This document shows, in pieces, positions 54,607-64,000 of a DNA stretch of 64,000 bases. Source of the stretch: Erwinia_E haradaeae_C (lineage in GTDB: Bacteria > Pseudomonadota > Gammaproteobacteria > Enterobacterales > Enterobacteriaceae); contig NZ_LR217735.1 in the NCBI RefSeq assembly GCF_900698995.1, forward strand, positions 682,001 through 746,000. The letters are read 5' to 3'. The position numbers and the translations under genes were made by a program. Numbering within the stretch: position 1 is the stretch's first letter; each line of letters starts with the position of its first letter. The notes beneath the pieces were generated by a model. The model saw only the letters and a list, made by a program, of their open reading frames with translations. It ran no database searches and was not told where the DNA came from.

Positions 54607-54652
54607 TATGTTTATATTTATCAAAGTATTATGTTTATATTTATAAAAGTAT
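54607..54652. repeat. Tandem 23-bp repeat
   Basis: Two adjacent units beginning TATGTTTATATTTAT; they differ by a single base (TCAAAG against TAAAAG). Confidence 0.8.
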
Positions 54653-54939
54653 ACAAAGTTATTATAAGTAATACAGAATAAAAAGTTTAATAAAATTATT
54701 TATATTTTATTTTTGATTAATTTAATTTTATTAAGATTAAATAAATAATTAATATTATAATTTTAACTACTATATATTCTCATTACTATATAAAAGTAAT
54801 CGGACTATATCAATCATCCATTATTTTTAATTTTATATGAGCGATTTAAAAGAATTAAAAAAAAACCGAAATAAATAAAAAATAGCATATTAGACATATT
54901 ATAAATAACTTACATTAACTATTGCACTACAAGGTGTGA

Positions 54940-54968
54940 TTGACATTAGTTACTATTTATTTATTAAT
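54940..54968 (+). promoter_or_regulatory. Candidate ileS promoter
   Basis: Consensus -35 TTGACA (54940-54945), 17-bp spacer, then ATTAAT (54963-54968). It would start about 25 nt before the ileS ATG and would let ileS-lspA be transcribed without ribF. Confidence 0.5.
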
Positions 54969-54999
54969 ACAACCAACAGAGATAAAATCGAGAATCTTA

Positions 55000-57816
55000 A
55001 TGATTGACTATAAAGCTACCTTGAATTTACCAATGACAAATTTTCCAATGAGAGGTCATTTAGCAAAAAAAGAACCAAATATCTTGCAACGTTGGCACAA
55101 TGACAAGCTATACAATATAATCCGAACAGCAAAAATAGGAAAAAAAATATTTTTGCTACACGATGGCCCGCCTTATGCCAATGGTAACATTCATATTGGT
55201 CATGCAGTTAATAAAATTCTGAAAGATATTATTATTAAATCAAAAAGCCTGTCAGGTTATAACGCACCTTATATTCCTGGCTGGGACTGTCATGGTCTAC
55301 CAATTGAACATCAGGTTGAGAAGCTCCTCGGCAAACCTGGTGAAAAAATTAGCCCAGCAGAATTTCGCAGAGCCTGTAGAAAATATGCTAATAAACAAGT
55401 TGATGAACAAAAATCTGATTTTATACGTCTTGGCGTATTAGGAGATTGGGATAATCCTTATCAGACTATGCATTTTCAAACGGAAGCTAATATTATCCGA
55501 ACATTGAGAAAAATCATTAAAAACGGTCATGTATATCAGGGCATCAAGCCAGTGCAATGGTGCTTAGATTGTCAATCTGCTATGGCAGATGCGGAAATTG
55601 AATATCTAAATAAAAAATCTCCGTCTATAACGGTTCTATTTAATGCTGTAGATAAGCAAGTAGTACAGAGAAAATTTACTACTACTTGCGTTCACGGTCC
55701 AATTTCTATAATAATATGGACAACAACTCCGTGGACTCTACCTGCAAATCGCGCTATTTCAGTACACCCAAAATTTAGCTATCAGCTGATCCAAATCATG
55801 GATAGAGCTATTATTCTTGCAGAAGATATGGTTAATATAGTCATGCCTCGTATTGGGGTAAGTCAGTGGACTGTATTAGGATCTTTACAAGGAAAATCCT
55901 TAGAAATGATGGGATTTCAACATCCATTTTTATCTCACACCATTCCAGTGATTCTTGGTGAACATATTACACTAGACGCGGGTACTGGTGCAGTACATAC
56001 CGCCCCTGACCATGGCTTAGATGATTATACCGTCAGTCAAAAATATTCTATTCAAACTATTAATCCAATAGGACCAGATGGTTGTTATCTATCTGGAATT
56101 TGGCCAAAAATAGATGGTATCAATGTTTTTCAAGCTAACGACATTATTCTTGACGTATTAGATAAAAAAGGCGCCTTACTGCATATAGAAACTATTGATC
56201 ATAGCTATCCACACTGCTGGCGTCATAAAACTCCTATTATCTTTCGTGCTACTCCGCAATGGTTTATTAGCATGGATCAAAAAGGATTGCGTACACAATG
56301 TTTAGAGAGCATAAAATCAGTATCTTGGATACCAAGATGGGGTGAAACGAGAATTCATAGCATGTTGTCTCATCGCCCAGATTGGTGTATCTCCCGTCAG
56401 AGAACCTGGGGTGTTCCCATACCTCTTTTTGTACATAAAAAGAACAATCAAATACACCCTAAATCGTTAGAGATAATGGAAAAAGTTGCGAAACGAGTAG
56501 AGAAAATTGGTATTCAAGCTTGGTGGGATTTAAATAGCTATGAGATGATCGATGTTGATACAGAACATTATAATAAAATATCTGATACATTAGACGTTTG
56601 GTTTGATTCGGGATCAACCATTCATTCAGTGATTAAAGATCATCCTGAATATTACGGTAATACACCAGATATGTATCTAGAAGGTTCAGATCAACACCGT
56701 GGATGGTTTATGTCTTCTTTATTAATATCCACAGCCACAAGAGGAGTAGCGCCATATCGACAAGTAATAACCCATGGATTTACTGTAGATGGCCAAGGTC
56801 GAAAAATGTCAAAATCTCAGGGAAATTCTATCAGACCACTAGATATTATTAATACACTTGGCGCAGATATTCTTCGTCTTTGGACAGCCTCAACTAATTA
56901 TGCAGGAGAAATTGCTTTTTCTAATCAAATTCTAAAAGGATCTTCAGAGAGCTATCGTCGAATCCGAAATACTGCGCGTTTTCTAATAGCTAATCTAACA
57001 GGATTTTCTCCAGTCACAGACCAAATAAACAAAGAAAAGATGTTAATATTAGATCAGTGGGCAGTAGGTCGTGCCTTAGCAGCGCAAAATGCTATTATTG
57101 CCTCGTACGAAACTTATCAGTTTCATGAGGTAGTGCAACGTATAGTACATTTCTGCTCTATTGAGATGGGAGCTTTTTATTTAGATGTTATTAAAGATCG
57201 TCAGTATACTACTAAAACTAATAGCGTAGCTCGCCGAAGTTGTCAAACAGCATTATGGCATATTTCTGAAGCTTTAGTGCGCTGGATGGCACCTATTCTT
57301 TCCTTTACCGCGGATGAAATATGGCAATACTTACCTGGCAATAGGGCGAAATACGTTTTCACTGAAGAATGGTATGACAATTTATTCACTTTATCTGATC
57401 ACGAAATAATGAATAACATGTATTGGGATCAAATTCTAAAAGTACGTGGAGCAGTTAACAAAATTATAGAGCAGGCTCGTATTGATCAACTCATTAGAAA
57501 TTCACTAGAAGTTAACATAATGCTCTACGCGGATTCGGAGTTATCAGATAAGTTGCTTTGTCTAAATGAAGAATTGCGTTTTGTTTTACTTACATCTAAA
57601 GCAGTAGTTTTAGATATAAACCAAGCACCTACGTACGCCTATCAGAGCCCACTCTTAAAAAACCTTAAGATTATACTTCATAAATCTGACGATAAAAAAT
57701 GCTTAAGATGCTGGCATCACACAAATGATATTGGCCAAAATACAATATATCCAGACATTTGTAATCGTTGTATTACTAATATAATTGGTGATGGTGAAGA
57801 GCGAAAATTTGCATGA
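55000..57816 (+). CDS. ileS: Isoleucyl-tRNA synthetase
   Basis: Charges tRNA-Ile. It is a class Ia synthetase of 938 aa, exactly the E. coli length, when started at the ATG at 55000 (MIDYKATLNLPMTNFPMRG). The in-frame TTG at 54940 would add 20 unrelated residues and overlaps a promoter. The HIGH motif is HIGH in NGNIHIGHAVNKI (near residue 64); the KMSKS motif is GRKMSKSQGN (near 602). The editing domain (WTTTPWTLPANRA) and the C-terminal zinc knuckle (CLRCWHH ... CNRC) are intact. It overlaps lspA by 4 nt (ATGA). Confidence 0.97.
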   Translation: MIDYKATLNLPMTNFPMRGHLAKKEPNILQRWHNDKLYNIIRTAKIGKKIFLLHDGPPYANGNIHIGHAVNKILKDIIIKSKSLSGYNAPYIPGWDCHGLPIEHQVEKLLGKPGEKISPAEFRRACRKYANKQVDEQKSDFIRLGVLGDWDNPYQTMHFQTEANIIRTLRKIIKNGHVYQGIKPVQWCLDCQSAMADAEIEYLNKKSPSITVLFNAVDKQVVQRKFTTTCVHGPISIIIWTTTPWTLPANRAISVHPKFSYQLIQIMDRAIILAEDMVNIVMPRIGVSQWTVLGSLQGKSLEMMGFQHPFLSHTIPVILGEHITLDAGTGAVHTAPDHGLDDYTVSQKYSIQTINPIGPDGCYLSGIWPKIDGINVFQANDIILDVLDKKGALLHIETIDHSYPHCWRHKTPIIFRATPQWFISMDQKGLRTQCLESIKSVSWIPRWGETRIHSMLSHRPDWCISRQRTWGVPIPLFVHKKNNQIHPKSLEIMEKVAKRVEKIGIQAWWDLNSYEMIDVDTEHYNKISDTLDVWFDSGSTIHSVIKDHPEYYGNTPDMYLEGSDQHRGWFMSSLLISTATRGVAPYRQVITHGFTVDGQGRKMSKSQGNSIRPLDIINTLGADILRLWTASTNYAGEIAFSNQILKGSSESYRRIRNTARFLIANLTGFSPVTDQINKEKMLILDQWAVGRALAAQNAIIASYETYQFHEVVQRIVHFCSIEMGAFYLDVIKDRQYTTKTNSVARRSCQTALWHISEALVRWMAPILSFTADEIWQYLPGNRAKYVFTEEWYDNLFTLSDHEIMNNMYWDQILKVRGAVNKIIEQARIDQLIRNSLEVNIMLYADSELSDKLLCLNEELRFVLLTSKAVVLDINQAPTYAYQSPLLKNLKIILHKSDDKKCLRCWHHTNDIGQNTIYPDICNRCITNIIGDGEERKFA

Positions 57817-58301
57817 TCAATTTAAATTTACACTACCACAGATTGCGCTTAGTATGGCTGGCGTTTATTTTAATAGTTATTGACGTGAGTAGTAAAGAAT
57901 GGATTATGAAGCACCTCATGCTGCATGAATCCATATCAATCATGCCACTTTTAAATTTTTATTATACTCGTAATTTTGGTGCAGCATTTAGTTTTTTGTC
58001 TAGTCAGGACGGATGGCATCGTTGGTTATTATCTAGTATTACTGGTATTCTAGTTATGGTCTTATTAGTTAAAGTATATTTAAACTGTACTGACGATAAA
58101 TATAATAATATTTTCTATACTTTAATAATAGGTGGGGCATTAGGTAATCTTTATGATCGTATTTATCATGGTTTTGTTATTGATTTTATTGACTTTTATG
58201 TTGGTGAATGGCATTTTGCAACATTTAATATTGCAGATAGTGCAATCTGTATAGGATCTATTCTTCTTATATTAAGAAAAATAATAAAAAACAAAAAATA
58301 A
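57813..58301 (+). CDS. lspA: Lipoprotein signal peptidase (signal peptidase II)
   Basis: Inner-membrane aspartyl protease that cleaves prolipoproteins such as DolP after lipid attachment. It is 162 aa, against 164. There are four membrane spans. The two catalytic aspartates are in GNLYDRIYHGFVIDFIDF and FNIADSAICIG. Its ATG overlaps the ileS stop, so the two are co-translated. In E. coli fkpB and ispH follow directly; here fkpB is missing and 815 bp of spacer intervene. Confidence 0.96.
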   Translation: MINLNLHYHRLRLVWLAFILIVIDVSSKEWIMKHLMLHESISIMPLLNFYYTRNFGAAFSFLSSQDGWHRWLLSSITGILVMVLLVKVYLNCTDDKYNNIFYTLIIGGALGNLYDRIYHGFVIDFIDFYVGEWHFATFNIADSAICIGSILLILRKIIKNKK

Positions 58302-58350
58302 TATAAATTATAATTTATATTATAATAAGATATTTTCAAATATCTTTTAT
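58298..58350 (+). terminator. Possible ileS-lspA terminator region
   Basis: Two hairpins directly at and after the lspA stop: a 12-bp AT-only palindrome (58298-58323) and a stem AAGATATT/AATATCTT (58327-58346) followed by TTAT. Confidence 0.4.
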
Positions 58351-59116
58351 AATTAGATTACTAAATTCTTGTAACAAGCAATCTCAAGCGTGATCTCGAA
58401 AAATAAAATTATAGTCGTTTTCATATTATCTCTCATTAATCACTAATTAATGTGAGTTCTATCTTAATTTTAAAATTATTCACTATCATGCAAAAATTAT
58501 CAAAAAAGGAAAACTTCACGATAAGCGAATCCTTAATAAGTAATTTACAGGGTGATTCTATAAGTTAATAATTTTTTGACCTATTTTGTTATATATACTC
58601 GAAATACTTAATAAAAATTTTTAATATATATTATATATAAGTGAATAAAATTATAATTGTAAAATTACACAAGAACTAATTCCCATTGGTAGCTTATAAC
58701 ACTCACAACTCAATGATAGTTTTTATACAGTTTCCCTAAAAAAATGAAAAAGGTAACATATATCTATCTATAAACTGAATAAAATCAATTAAAAATATGT
58801 CTATTCACTCTTCTTTTCTGACATAGAGTCAATTTTTAGGTTAATATAAATATATTAAATAATGTTATATATTTTTCTATCAGATATCTTAATCTTCAAT
58901 AAAAAATTAAAAGCCTATTCTCATACGTCAATATATAAGAACTCCTAGGATCTAATTATGTCTAATATAATAGATTATAATTTCATAAAAGTTTTTTAAT
59001 TCGGTTAAATCTCTTGATAAAAAATCTATCATTTTCCTATTCTGTGTTCTCAACATTAAAAATGTATCATAAGTTAATGTTAATTACTGCAATCTGATCG
59101 TAATTGGAGATCAGTT
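58302..59116. other. Gap where fkpB is expected
   Basis: 815 bp, AT-rich. fkpB (SlpA prolyl isomerase), which lies between lspA and ispH in E. coli, is not readable. Confidence 0.65.
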
Positions 59117-60067
59117 ATGAAAATTTTACTAGCTAATCCACGCGGTTTTTGTGCTGGCGTTGATCGAGCGATTAATATTGTTGAGCGTGTTTTGGGTATA
59201 TATGGCGCACCAATCTACGTGCGTCATGAAATAGTACATAATCGTTATGTCGTAAATAACTTGAGAAATCGAGGAGTTGTTTTTATTGAAGAAATAGATC
59301 AGATACCAGATAGATCTATTGTTATCTTTTCTGCTCACGGTGTCTCTAAATTAGTTTATGATAAAACAATAGCACGGGATTTAATAGTATATGATGCTAC
59401 CTGTCCATTGGTAAAAAAGGTTCATCTAGAAGTATGGCGCGCTAGTCAGCAAGGTGTAGAGGCTATTTTTATTGGCCATGAAGGTCATCCAGAGGTAACG
59501 GGTACCATGGGTCAGTACACAAACGAATATGGTGGAATATATTTAGTTAGTACATTAAGTGATGTATTTAAGCTGCAGGTAAAAGATAAAGAGAATCTAC
59601 GATTTATGATGCAAACCACTTTATCAATTGACGAAAGTCAAAAAATTATTAATGCTTTGCGTTCTCGTTTTCCTAAAATTATCGGATCACGTAAAAATGA
59701 TATCTGTTACGCTACAACCAATCGACAGCAAGCAATTAAAGATCTTGCGCATTATGCCGATCTAATATTAGTCGTTGGTTCAAAAAATTCCTCTAATTCT
59801 AACCGATTAGCAGAGCTTTCTAGACAATTAGGATGTCAAGCGTATTTGATTGACTCTGATCTAGATATTCAGGAAGAATGGTTACACAGTATAAACTGTG
59901 TTGGTATTACTGCTGGAGCATCAGCGCCAGATATTCTTGTAAGACAGGTTATTCAAAAAATCATGGAACTTGGCGCCACACACAGCTTAGAACTTCTTGG
60001 TCATGCAGAAAATATAACATTTAAAATGCCAAAAGAATTACGAATAAAAACTGAAAATTCTTATTAA
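59117..60067 (+). CDS. ispH: 4-hydroxy-3-methylbut-2-enyl diphosphate reductase
   Basis: Last enzyme of the MEP isoprenoid pathway; a [4Fe-4S] enzyme that yields IPP and DMAPP. It is 316 aa, the E. coli length. Cluster cysteines are C12 (RGFCAGVDR), the one in DATCPLVKK (near 96) and the one in DICYATTNRQ (near 197). GGAGA precedes the ATG. Isoprenoids feed ubiquinone synthesis (ubiF) and cell-wall lipid carriers. NfuA is a plausible cluster donor. Confidence 0.97.
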   Translation: MKILLANPRGFCAGVDRAINIVERVLGIYGAPIYVRHEIVHNRYVVNNLRNRGVVFIEEIDQIPDRSIVIFSAHGVSKLVYDKTIARDLIVYDATCPLVKKVHLEVWRASQQGVEAIFIGHEGHPEVTGTMGQYTNEYGGIYLVSTLSDVFKLQVKDKENLRFMMQTTLSIDESQKIINALRSRFPKIIGSRKNDICYATTNRQQAIKDLAHYADLILVVGSKNSSNSNRLAELSRQLGCQAYLIDSDLDIQEEWLHSINCVGITAGASAPDILVRQVIQKIMELGATHSLELLGHAENITFKMPKELRIKTENSY

Positions 60068-60245
60068 TTATCCTATTCAGGGTCCCCATCACATAGAATA
60101 AAGATATAAATATAAATTATTTTTAATATTTAAAGCACCTAAAAGGCATTATAATATAATTATCTATTATATATACGCTTAATTAAGAAAAGTTTAAATC
60201 AATTCTTATTATTTACATAAGACCTATAAAACATAAAAAATAACT

Positions 60246-61205
60246 TTATAGCCATTTTTTCCGCTTGAAATAAGCATAAGGGGCCAGACCTGCTAATATC
60301 ATTAGCAATATTGCTGATGGATATCCTAAACTCCATCTCAGTTCTGGCATAAAAGAAAAATTCATTCCATAGCTAGATGCTACTAATGTTGGAGGCAAAA
60401 ACACTACTGATACTACCGAAAAAATTTTAATAATACGACTTTGTTCAATATTAATAAAACCCATTGCTGCTTGCATTAAAAAATTTACCTTCTGGAAAAG
60501 TGATTCAGTATGCGGTAATAACGATTCAACATCACGTAAAATTTCACGCGCTTGCGCTAACTGATTACAAGGTAACCGAGTTTTTCGTACTAAGAAATTT
60601 AATGCTCTTTGTGTATCCATTAAGCAAAGGCGTATTTTCCACCCTATATCCTCTTGACCTGCCAAAGCTAAAAGAGCATTATCAAATTCATCCCCCTGCT
60701 GACCTTCCATGATTACTCTGCTAAATTTTTCTAGATTACTGGAGATGTTTTCTATTTCATCAGCTAATTGCTCAATTTTTGTTTCAAACAAATCAAGTAA
60801 GATCTCATAAGCATTACCATCAATTAATACTTGATTTCTCGCTCGCATACGATATAAGCGAAAGGCTGGCAGCTCTCTTTCGCGTAAGGTATACAAACGA
60901 CCTCCACGGATAGTAAATGCTACTGTTGAATTTCCAGCATGATCATCTATGTCCTCATATAGAAAAAAAGAATGAATATGCAAACCATCTTCATCTTCGA
61001 AAAAGCGAGCTGAAGCCTCTATATCTTCTAATTCTGGACTTGTAGCTAACACTTGACCTAGTACGCTGTGTACACGAGCACGTTGTGTTTCTTCTGGCCC
61101 AACGAGATCTACCCAAATTGATTCACTAAGATTATCGCTACTATTGGGATCCCCCAACACAAGTCGACGCAGATGACTGCTCTCTAGTTTAAATGCGTTC
61201 AACAT
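60246..61205 (-). CDS. corA: Magnesium/cobalt transporter CorA
   Basis: Homopentameric inner-membrane channel for Mg2+ uptake. It is 319 aa, against 316 in E. coli. A long cytosolic alpha/beta domain is followed by two C-terminal spans; the signature GMN (SSYGMNFSFMPEL) ends the first. The C-terminal KRKKWL is basic as usual. It converges with ispH. GAGA lies upstream of the ATG. Confidence 0.96.
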   Translation of the reverse strand: MLNAFKLESSHLRRLVLGDPNSSDNLSESIWVDLVGPEETQRARVHSVLGQVLATSPELEDIEASARFFEDEDGLHIHSFFLYEDIDDHAGNSTVAFTIRGGRLYTLRERELPAFRLYRMRARNQVLIDGNAYEILLDLFETKIEQLADEIENISSNLEKFSRVIMEGQQGDEFDNALLALAGQEDIGWKIRLCLMDTQRALNFLVRKTRLPCNQLAQAREILRDVESLLPHTESLFQKVNFLMQAAMGFINIEQSRIIKIFSVVSVVFLPPTLVASSYGMNFSFMPELRWSLGYPSAILLMILAGLAPYAYFKRKKWL

Positions 61206-62614
61206 AGCTATTTTCTCAAGTTAAGATGGTAAATTAGGTAAAGATCTGAATACAGCTTGATTTAATAAAGCAAGACTCATCATGGAATTTATCACACATC
61301 ACCTTATGCTATTCAAAGTTTATTTTAAGTATCTACTATTAAGATGGTCAGAGTATAATACAGAATAAATTTTATTTAATCCTATGAATTTTAACTAGAA
61401 TCATTGTACTGTTCTAGCCTGCTAGTAATTTTAATAACAACGAGTCTCTCTTTAAGACATTTAACTTATGCTAATTTACACAAAAGCTTAACATTCTTAA
61501 TTAAACTATTTTTACTTATAGTCATGCGTTATGCGTATTCTTTAATTATAATTAATATTTCAAATACATAATATATTACCCTATATATGCATTTTATATA
61601 TTTTATGATATTTTTTTCACTAAAGATCTACGGTAGTATAAAAAACTAATTAAGCATGTTGTCTGCTAACAACATCTGCACGAAATATACAAAGTTTAAA
61701 TTATTATTTTTATCCTAATCTAACCGTCTGTATCAAAACTATACATCATAGATAATATCTATTATTGCTAACCAACCCACATGGACGTTTTTCCTGTACT
61801 AAAATCACTAAAAATATCTGTTTAATCTTCCTTCATTCTACAAAATACTAAAGCAAGAATTTAATATTTTTTATAAAAATACTAGATCGACTGTGCTTCT
61901 TCAGTGTATCCTGATCTGTATTGTTTTTATTATTAGAATATTTCATTTTTTTGCGTATGCAGTCTATTTATATTAGCACTATAATATTTACATTGATTTT
62001 TTTATTTATTACTAACTCTAGAAACATCATGGTTTTTTTACAATATAAAATACAGTATTTTACTGTATTATTAGATATTTTAACTATGAAATCGTTTCAG
62101 AAGATGTATAAAACATATATAACACTAGAAAGCCTGGTCTTCATAGAACCATGTATGCTATACATAGTATTCGTATGTTTTAATTTTATAGAAACATTAT
62201 AGCTATCTATACAGATCTAGAAAAACTTATTTGTTATACTCTTAAAAATTTTACTCAATTTAGATGAGATTATATAATAATCATTATCGATTTCTTGTTC
62301 ACTAACCTGGAGATAAGCGCATAATACAGAGCATATGATTACTAACCCCATATATAATATGGGATACATGCACTAAAAATATTTTGTGAGATGTCTGTCA
62401 CATATCACAGAAAATGATCTTAAAAGATTTTTAATACTACATAGAACGATTTATCGTTCTCATTGTAATCATAGTATTAAGCATTACAACCTATGAGCCT
62501 AAATTAATATACTAAAATAGTATATTATTATTTCATACCCATTCCTCAAACACAGAAGCTTTGTTATAGTTTATGTTTCTGCTGATTATTATATTAAGGT
62601 ATGTAATAACATGC

Positions 62615-62642
62615 TTGTAAGTTTTTCAGCACGTTGTAGACT
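62615..62642 (+). promoter_or_regulatory. ompA promoter
   Basis: -35 TTGTAA (62615-62620), 16-bp spacer, -10 TAGACT (62637-62642). The stretch GTTGTAGACTTTA is the same as in the E. coli ompA promoter as I recall it, which supports the call. Confidence 0.6.
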
Positions 62643-62658
62643 TTAGTGCGTTAAGGTA

Positions 62659-62709
62659 CCAAGTGTTTATATAATTATGGCAGAAAAATAAATAAACTGA
62701 ATCACTTGG
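62659..62709 (+). promoter_or_regulatory. ompA leader stem-loop
   Basis: CCAAGTG (62659-62665) pairs with CACTTGG (62703-62709), extended by TTTAT/ATAAA. It sits near the predicted 5' end of a leader of about 130 nt. In E. coli a 5' stem-loop of this kind stabilises ompA mRNA. Confidence 0.5.
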
Positions 62710-62777
62710 CAAGAAATAAACCGAAAGAGCTAACTTATGCTCATTGCTTATTTAAAATGATAACGAGGCCTAAAAAC

Positions 62778-63827
62778 ATGAAAAAAACAGCTATCGCAAT
62801 TGCAGTAGCATTGGCTAGTGTTGCTACAGTAGCTCGAGCTACTCCTAAAGATAACAGTTGGTATAGTGGTATTAAATTGGGCTGGTCTCATTATAATGAT
62901 ATCGATTACTCTAATATCCCATATCAAAAAAATGAGGGCCCTAATCATCCAAACCAGATAGGTTCCGGTATATTTTTTGGTTATCAAGCGAATCCGCATT
63001 TAAGTTTTGATTTAGGATATGACTGGTTGGGTCGAATGCCAAACAAAGGCAAAACCACTCATGGTGCCTTTAAAGCACAAGGAGTCCAGCTAGCAGCAAA
63101 AATTAACTATCCAATTTCTAATAATCTTAATGCATATACCCGCTTGGGTAGCATGATGTGGCATGCAAATACAGCACAAACTAACCCAACCCATGCTAAA
63201 TTGCGCTCTAAAGATAACGGTGTGTCACCACTTATAGCACTTGGAATGGAATATACTATCAATAAAAATTGGTCAACACGACTAGATTACCAATGGGTAA
63301 ATAATATTGGAAATGCTAGAACTATTGGTGCACGTCCTGACAATAGCTTACTTAATATCGGTCTTGCTTATCATTTTGGTAAAAATGAAGAAGAAAGTAT
63401 TGTTCCTTTATCACCTTCCACTCCAGACAATAATCATTTCACTTTAAAATCTGATGTACTATTTGCATTTAATCAAGCTAATCTAAATGCAGATGGTCAA
63501 AAGATCTTAGATCAATTATACACTAAAGTTAATAGTCTAGAAACCAAAGATGTTTCTATAGTAGTAGTAGGTTATAGTGACCGTATTGGTTCGGAGCAGT
63601 ATAATCAGAAACTATCTGAAAAACGAACTCAAGCAGTTGTAGACTATTTAGTAAATAAGGGCGTACCTAATGATCAGATTTCTTCACATAGTGAAGGCAG
63701 TGCTAATCCAGCTTCCACACATACATGCGATGCAGTGCATAATCAACAAGAATTGATTGTCTGTTTAGCACCAGATCGACGTGTAGAAATTGAAGTTAAA
63801 GATATTCAAGATATCGAAAATCAGTAA
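62778..63827 (+). CDS. ompA: Outer membrane protein A
   Basis: Abundant porin-like protein that ties the outer membrane to peptidoglycan. It is 349 aa when started at the ATG at 62778 (MKKTAIAIAVA), behind the ribosome binding site AACGAGG typical of ompA; upstream in-frame starts lie in the leader. Signal peptide residues 1-21 (cleavage after ARA), eight-stranded barrel to about residue 200 (ending LLNIGLAYHFG), a linker that has lost the alanine/proline repeat of E. coli, then the OmpA-like peptidoglycan-binding domain (LKSDVLFAFNQANL ... LSEKRTQAVVDYL ... APDRRVEIEV). The two C-terminal cysteines are kept. Confidence 0.97.
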   Translation: MKKTAIAIAVALASVATVARATPKDNSWYSGIKLGWSHYNDIDYSNIPYQKNEGPNHPNQIGSGIFFGYQANPHLSFDLGYDWLGRMPNKGKTTHGAFKAQGVQLAAKINYPISNNLNAYTRLGSMMWHANTAQTNPTHAKLRSKDNGVSPLIALGMEYTINKNWSTRLDYQWVNNIGNARTIGARPDNSLLNIGLAYHFGKNEEESIVPLSPSTPDNNHFTLKSDVLFAFNQANLNADGQKILDQLYTKVNSLETKDVSIVVVGYSDRIGSEQYNQKLSEKRTQAVVDYLVNKGVPNDQISSHSEGSANPASTHTCDAVHNQQELIVCLAPDRRVEIEVKDIQDIENQ

Positions 63828-63846
63828 TTTAATAAAGCATTATGTC

Positions 63847-63878
63847 TATATATACCTCTAATTATAGGGGTATATATA
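63847..63878 (+). terminator. Probable ompA terminator
   Basis: Thirteen-bp stem with one G-U pair (TATATATACCTCT / AGGGGTATATATA) and a 6-nt loop, 19 nt after the ompA stop. No strong T-run follows. Confidence 0.45.
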
Positions 63879-64000
63879 GTATATCTAGTTAATTATTACA
63901 TAACATTGTATTACTTAACGGAAAATTGTTTATTCTAAAAATAGAAAATACATTAATTTTTGGTATAGCATCATAAATAATAATAAAAAACTCTTAATAA

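Larger units (their letters stand above)
54175..54999. other. Gap where ribF is expected
   Basis: 825 bp between divergent rpsT and ileS. In E. coli ribF lies here. No ribF sequence is readable. It holds the rpsT promoter, a 23-bp tandem repeat (54607-54652) and a candidate ileS promoter. Confidence 0.7.
61206..62777. other. 1.6-kb gap leading to ompA
   Basis: AT-rich spacer between corA and ompA. A frame at 61921-62202 (93 codons, F/I/Y-rich) looks like chance. A compound hairpin lies at 62431-62480 (outer stem TTAATACTA, inner stem AGAACGAT). The last 165 bp hold the ompA promoter and leader. Confidence 0.6.

Noticed and set aside
54940..54999. 20-residue N-terminal extension of IleS from a TTG
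   Set aside because: The ATG at 55000 gives exactly the E. coli length and N-terminus, and the TTG is part of a likely -35 element.
61921..62202. 93-codon open frame with hydrophobic stretches upstream of ompA
   Set aside because: Composition (F, I, Y, L from AT-rich codons) matches spacer translated by chance, there is no ribosome binding site, and it resembles no family I know.

Overview
This window looks like part of the chromosome of a strongly reduced, AT-rich enterobacterial (Enterobacterales) insect symbiont. Every recognised protein reads as a close relative of its Escherichia coli counterpart. Several neighbourhoods keep the E. coli order: epmA / mscM-psd, thrU-tyrU-glyT-thrT, pgsA-cysT-leuZ, typA/glnA divergent, and rpsT / ileS-lspA-ispH. 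The genes between these survivors are gone. About half of the window codes. The rest is long, very AT-rich gaps (up to about 3.4 kb) with no recognisable intact gene, which suggests genome erosion still in progress rather than a compact, finished reduction. Large aphid co-symbionts of the Serratia symbiotica or Erwinia type have this texture, but I cannot name the species from the sequence alone.

Layout. 0-5.5 kb: epmA, then the psd-mscM operon on the minus strand. 7-10.5 kb: cysK, a four-tRNA operon that has lost the tufB normally following it, and ubiF. 11-18 kb: tmk, pth (split by a one-base shortage in an A10 run), acpS and lpxL. 18-21 kb: a gene desert. 21-29.5 kb: nfuA, rplY, tRNA-Phe, tRNA-Leu, tRNA-Cys, pgsA, a probable uvrY relic, sdhE, folE and dolP. 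31-42.5 kb: pssA, gshA, the 4.5S RNA gene and clsA in mostly empty DNA, then ssb. 43.6-52 kb: typA/glnA, an orphan recC and tRNA-Gly(GCC). 53-61 kb: yacG, rpsT, ileS-lspA, ispH and corA. End: ompA with a recognisable enterobacterial promoter and leader.

How the genes fit together. The retained set is rich in envelope functions. There is phospholipid head-group synthesis (pssA, psd, pgsA, clsA), lipid A acylation (lpxL), lipoprotein processing and an outer-membrane lipoprotein (lspA, dolP), OmpA, a mechanosensitive channel (mscM) and an Mg transporter (corA). The cell therefore probably still builds a real Gram-negative envelope. Translation and RNA genes (ileS, pth, rplY, rpsT, epmA, typA, ffs, eight tRNAs) and cofactor, sulfur and nitrogen genes (cysK, gshA, glnA, folE, ubiF, ispH, nfuA, acpS, sdhE) make up most of the rest.

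I found no phage, insertion sequence, CRISPR array, toxin or defence system, and no clear novel multigene system. The most interesting signals are the poly-A frameshift in the normally essential pth, a scattered set of perfect 13-26 bp inverted repeats in otherwise decaying spacers, a tRNA-Phe gene without an encoded CCA, and traces of erased neighbours.
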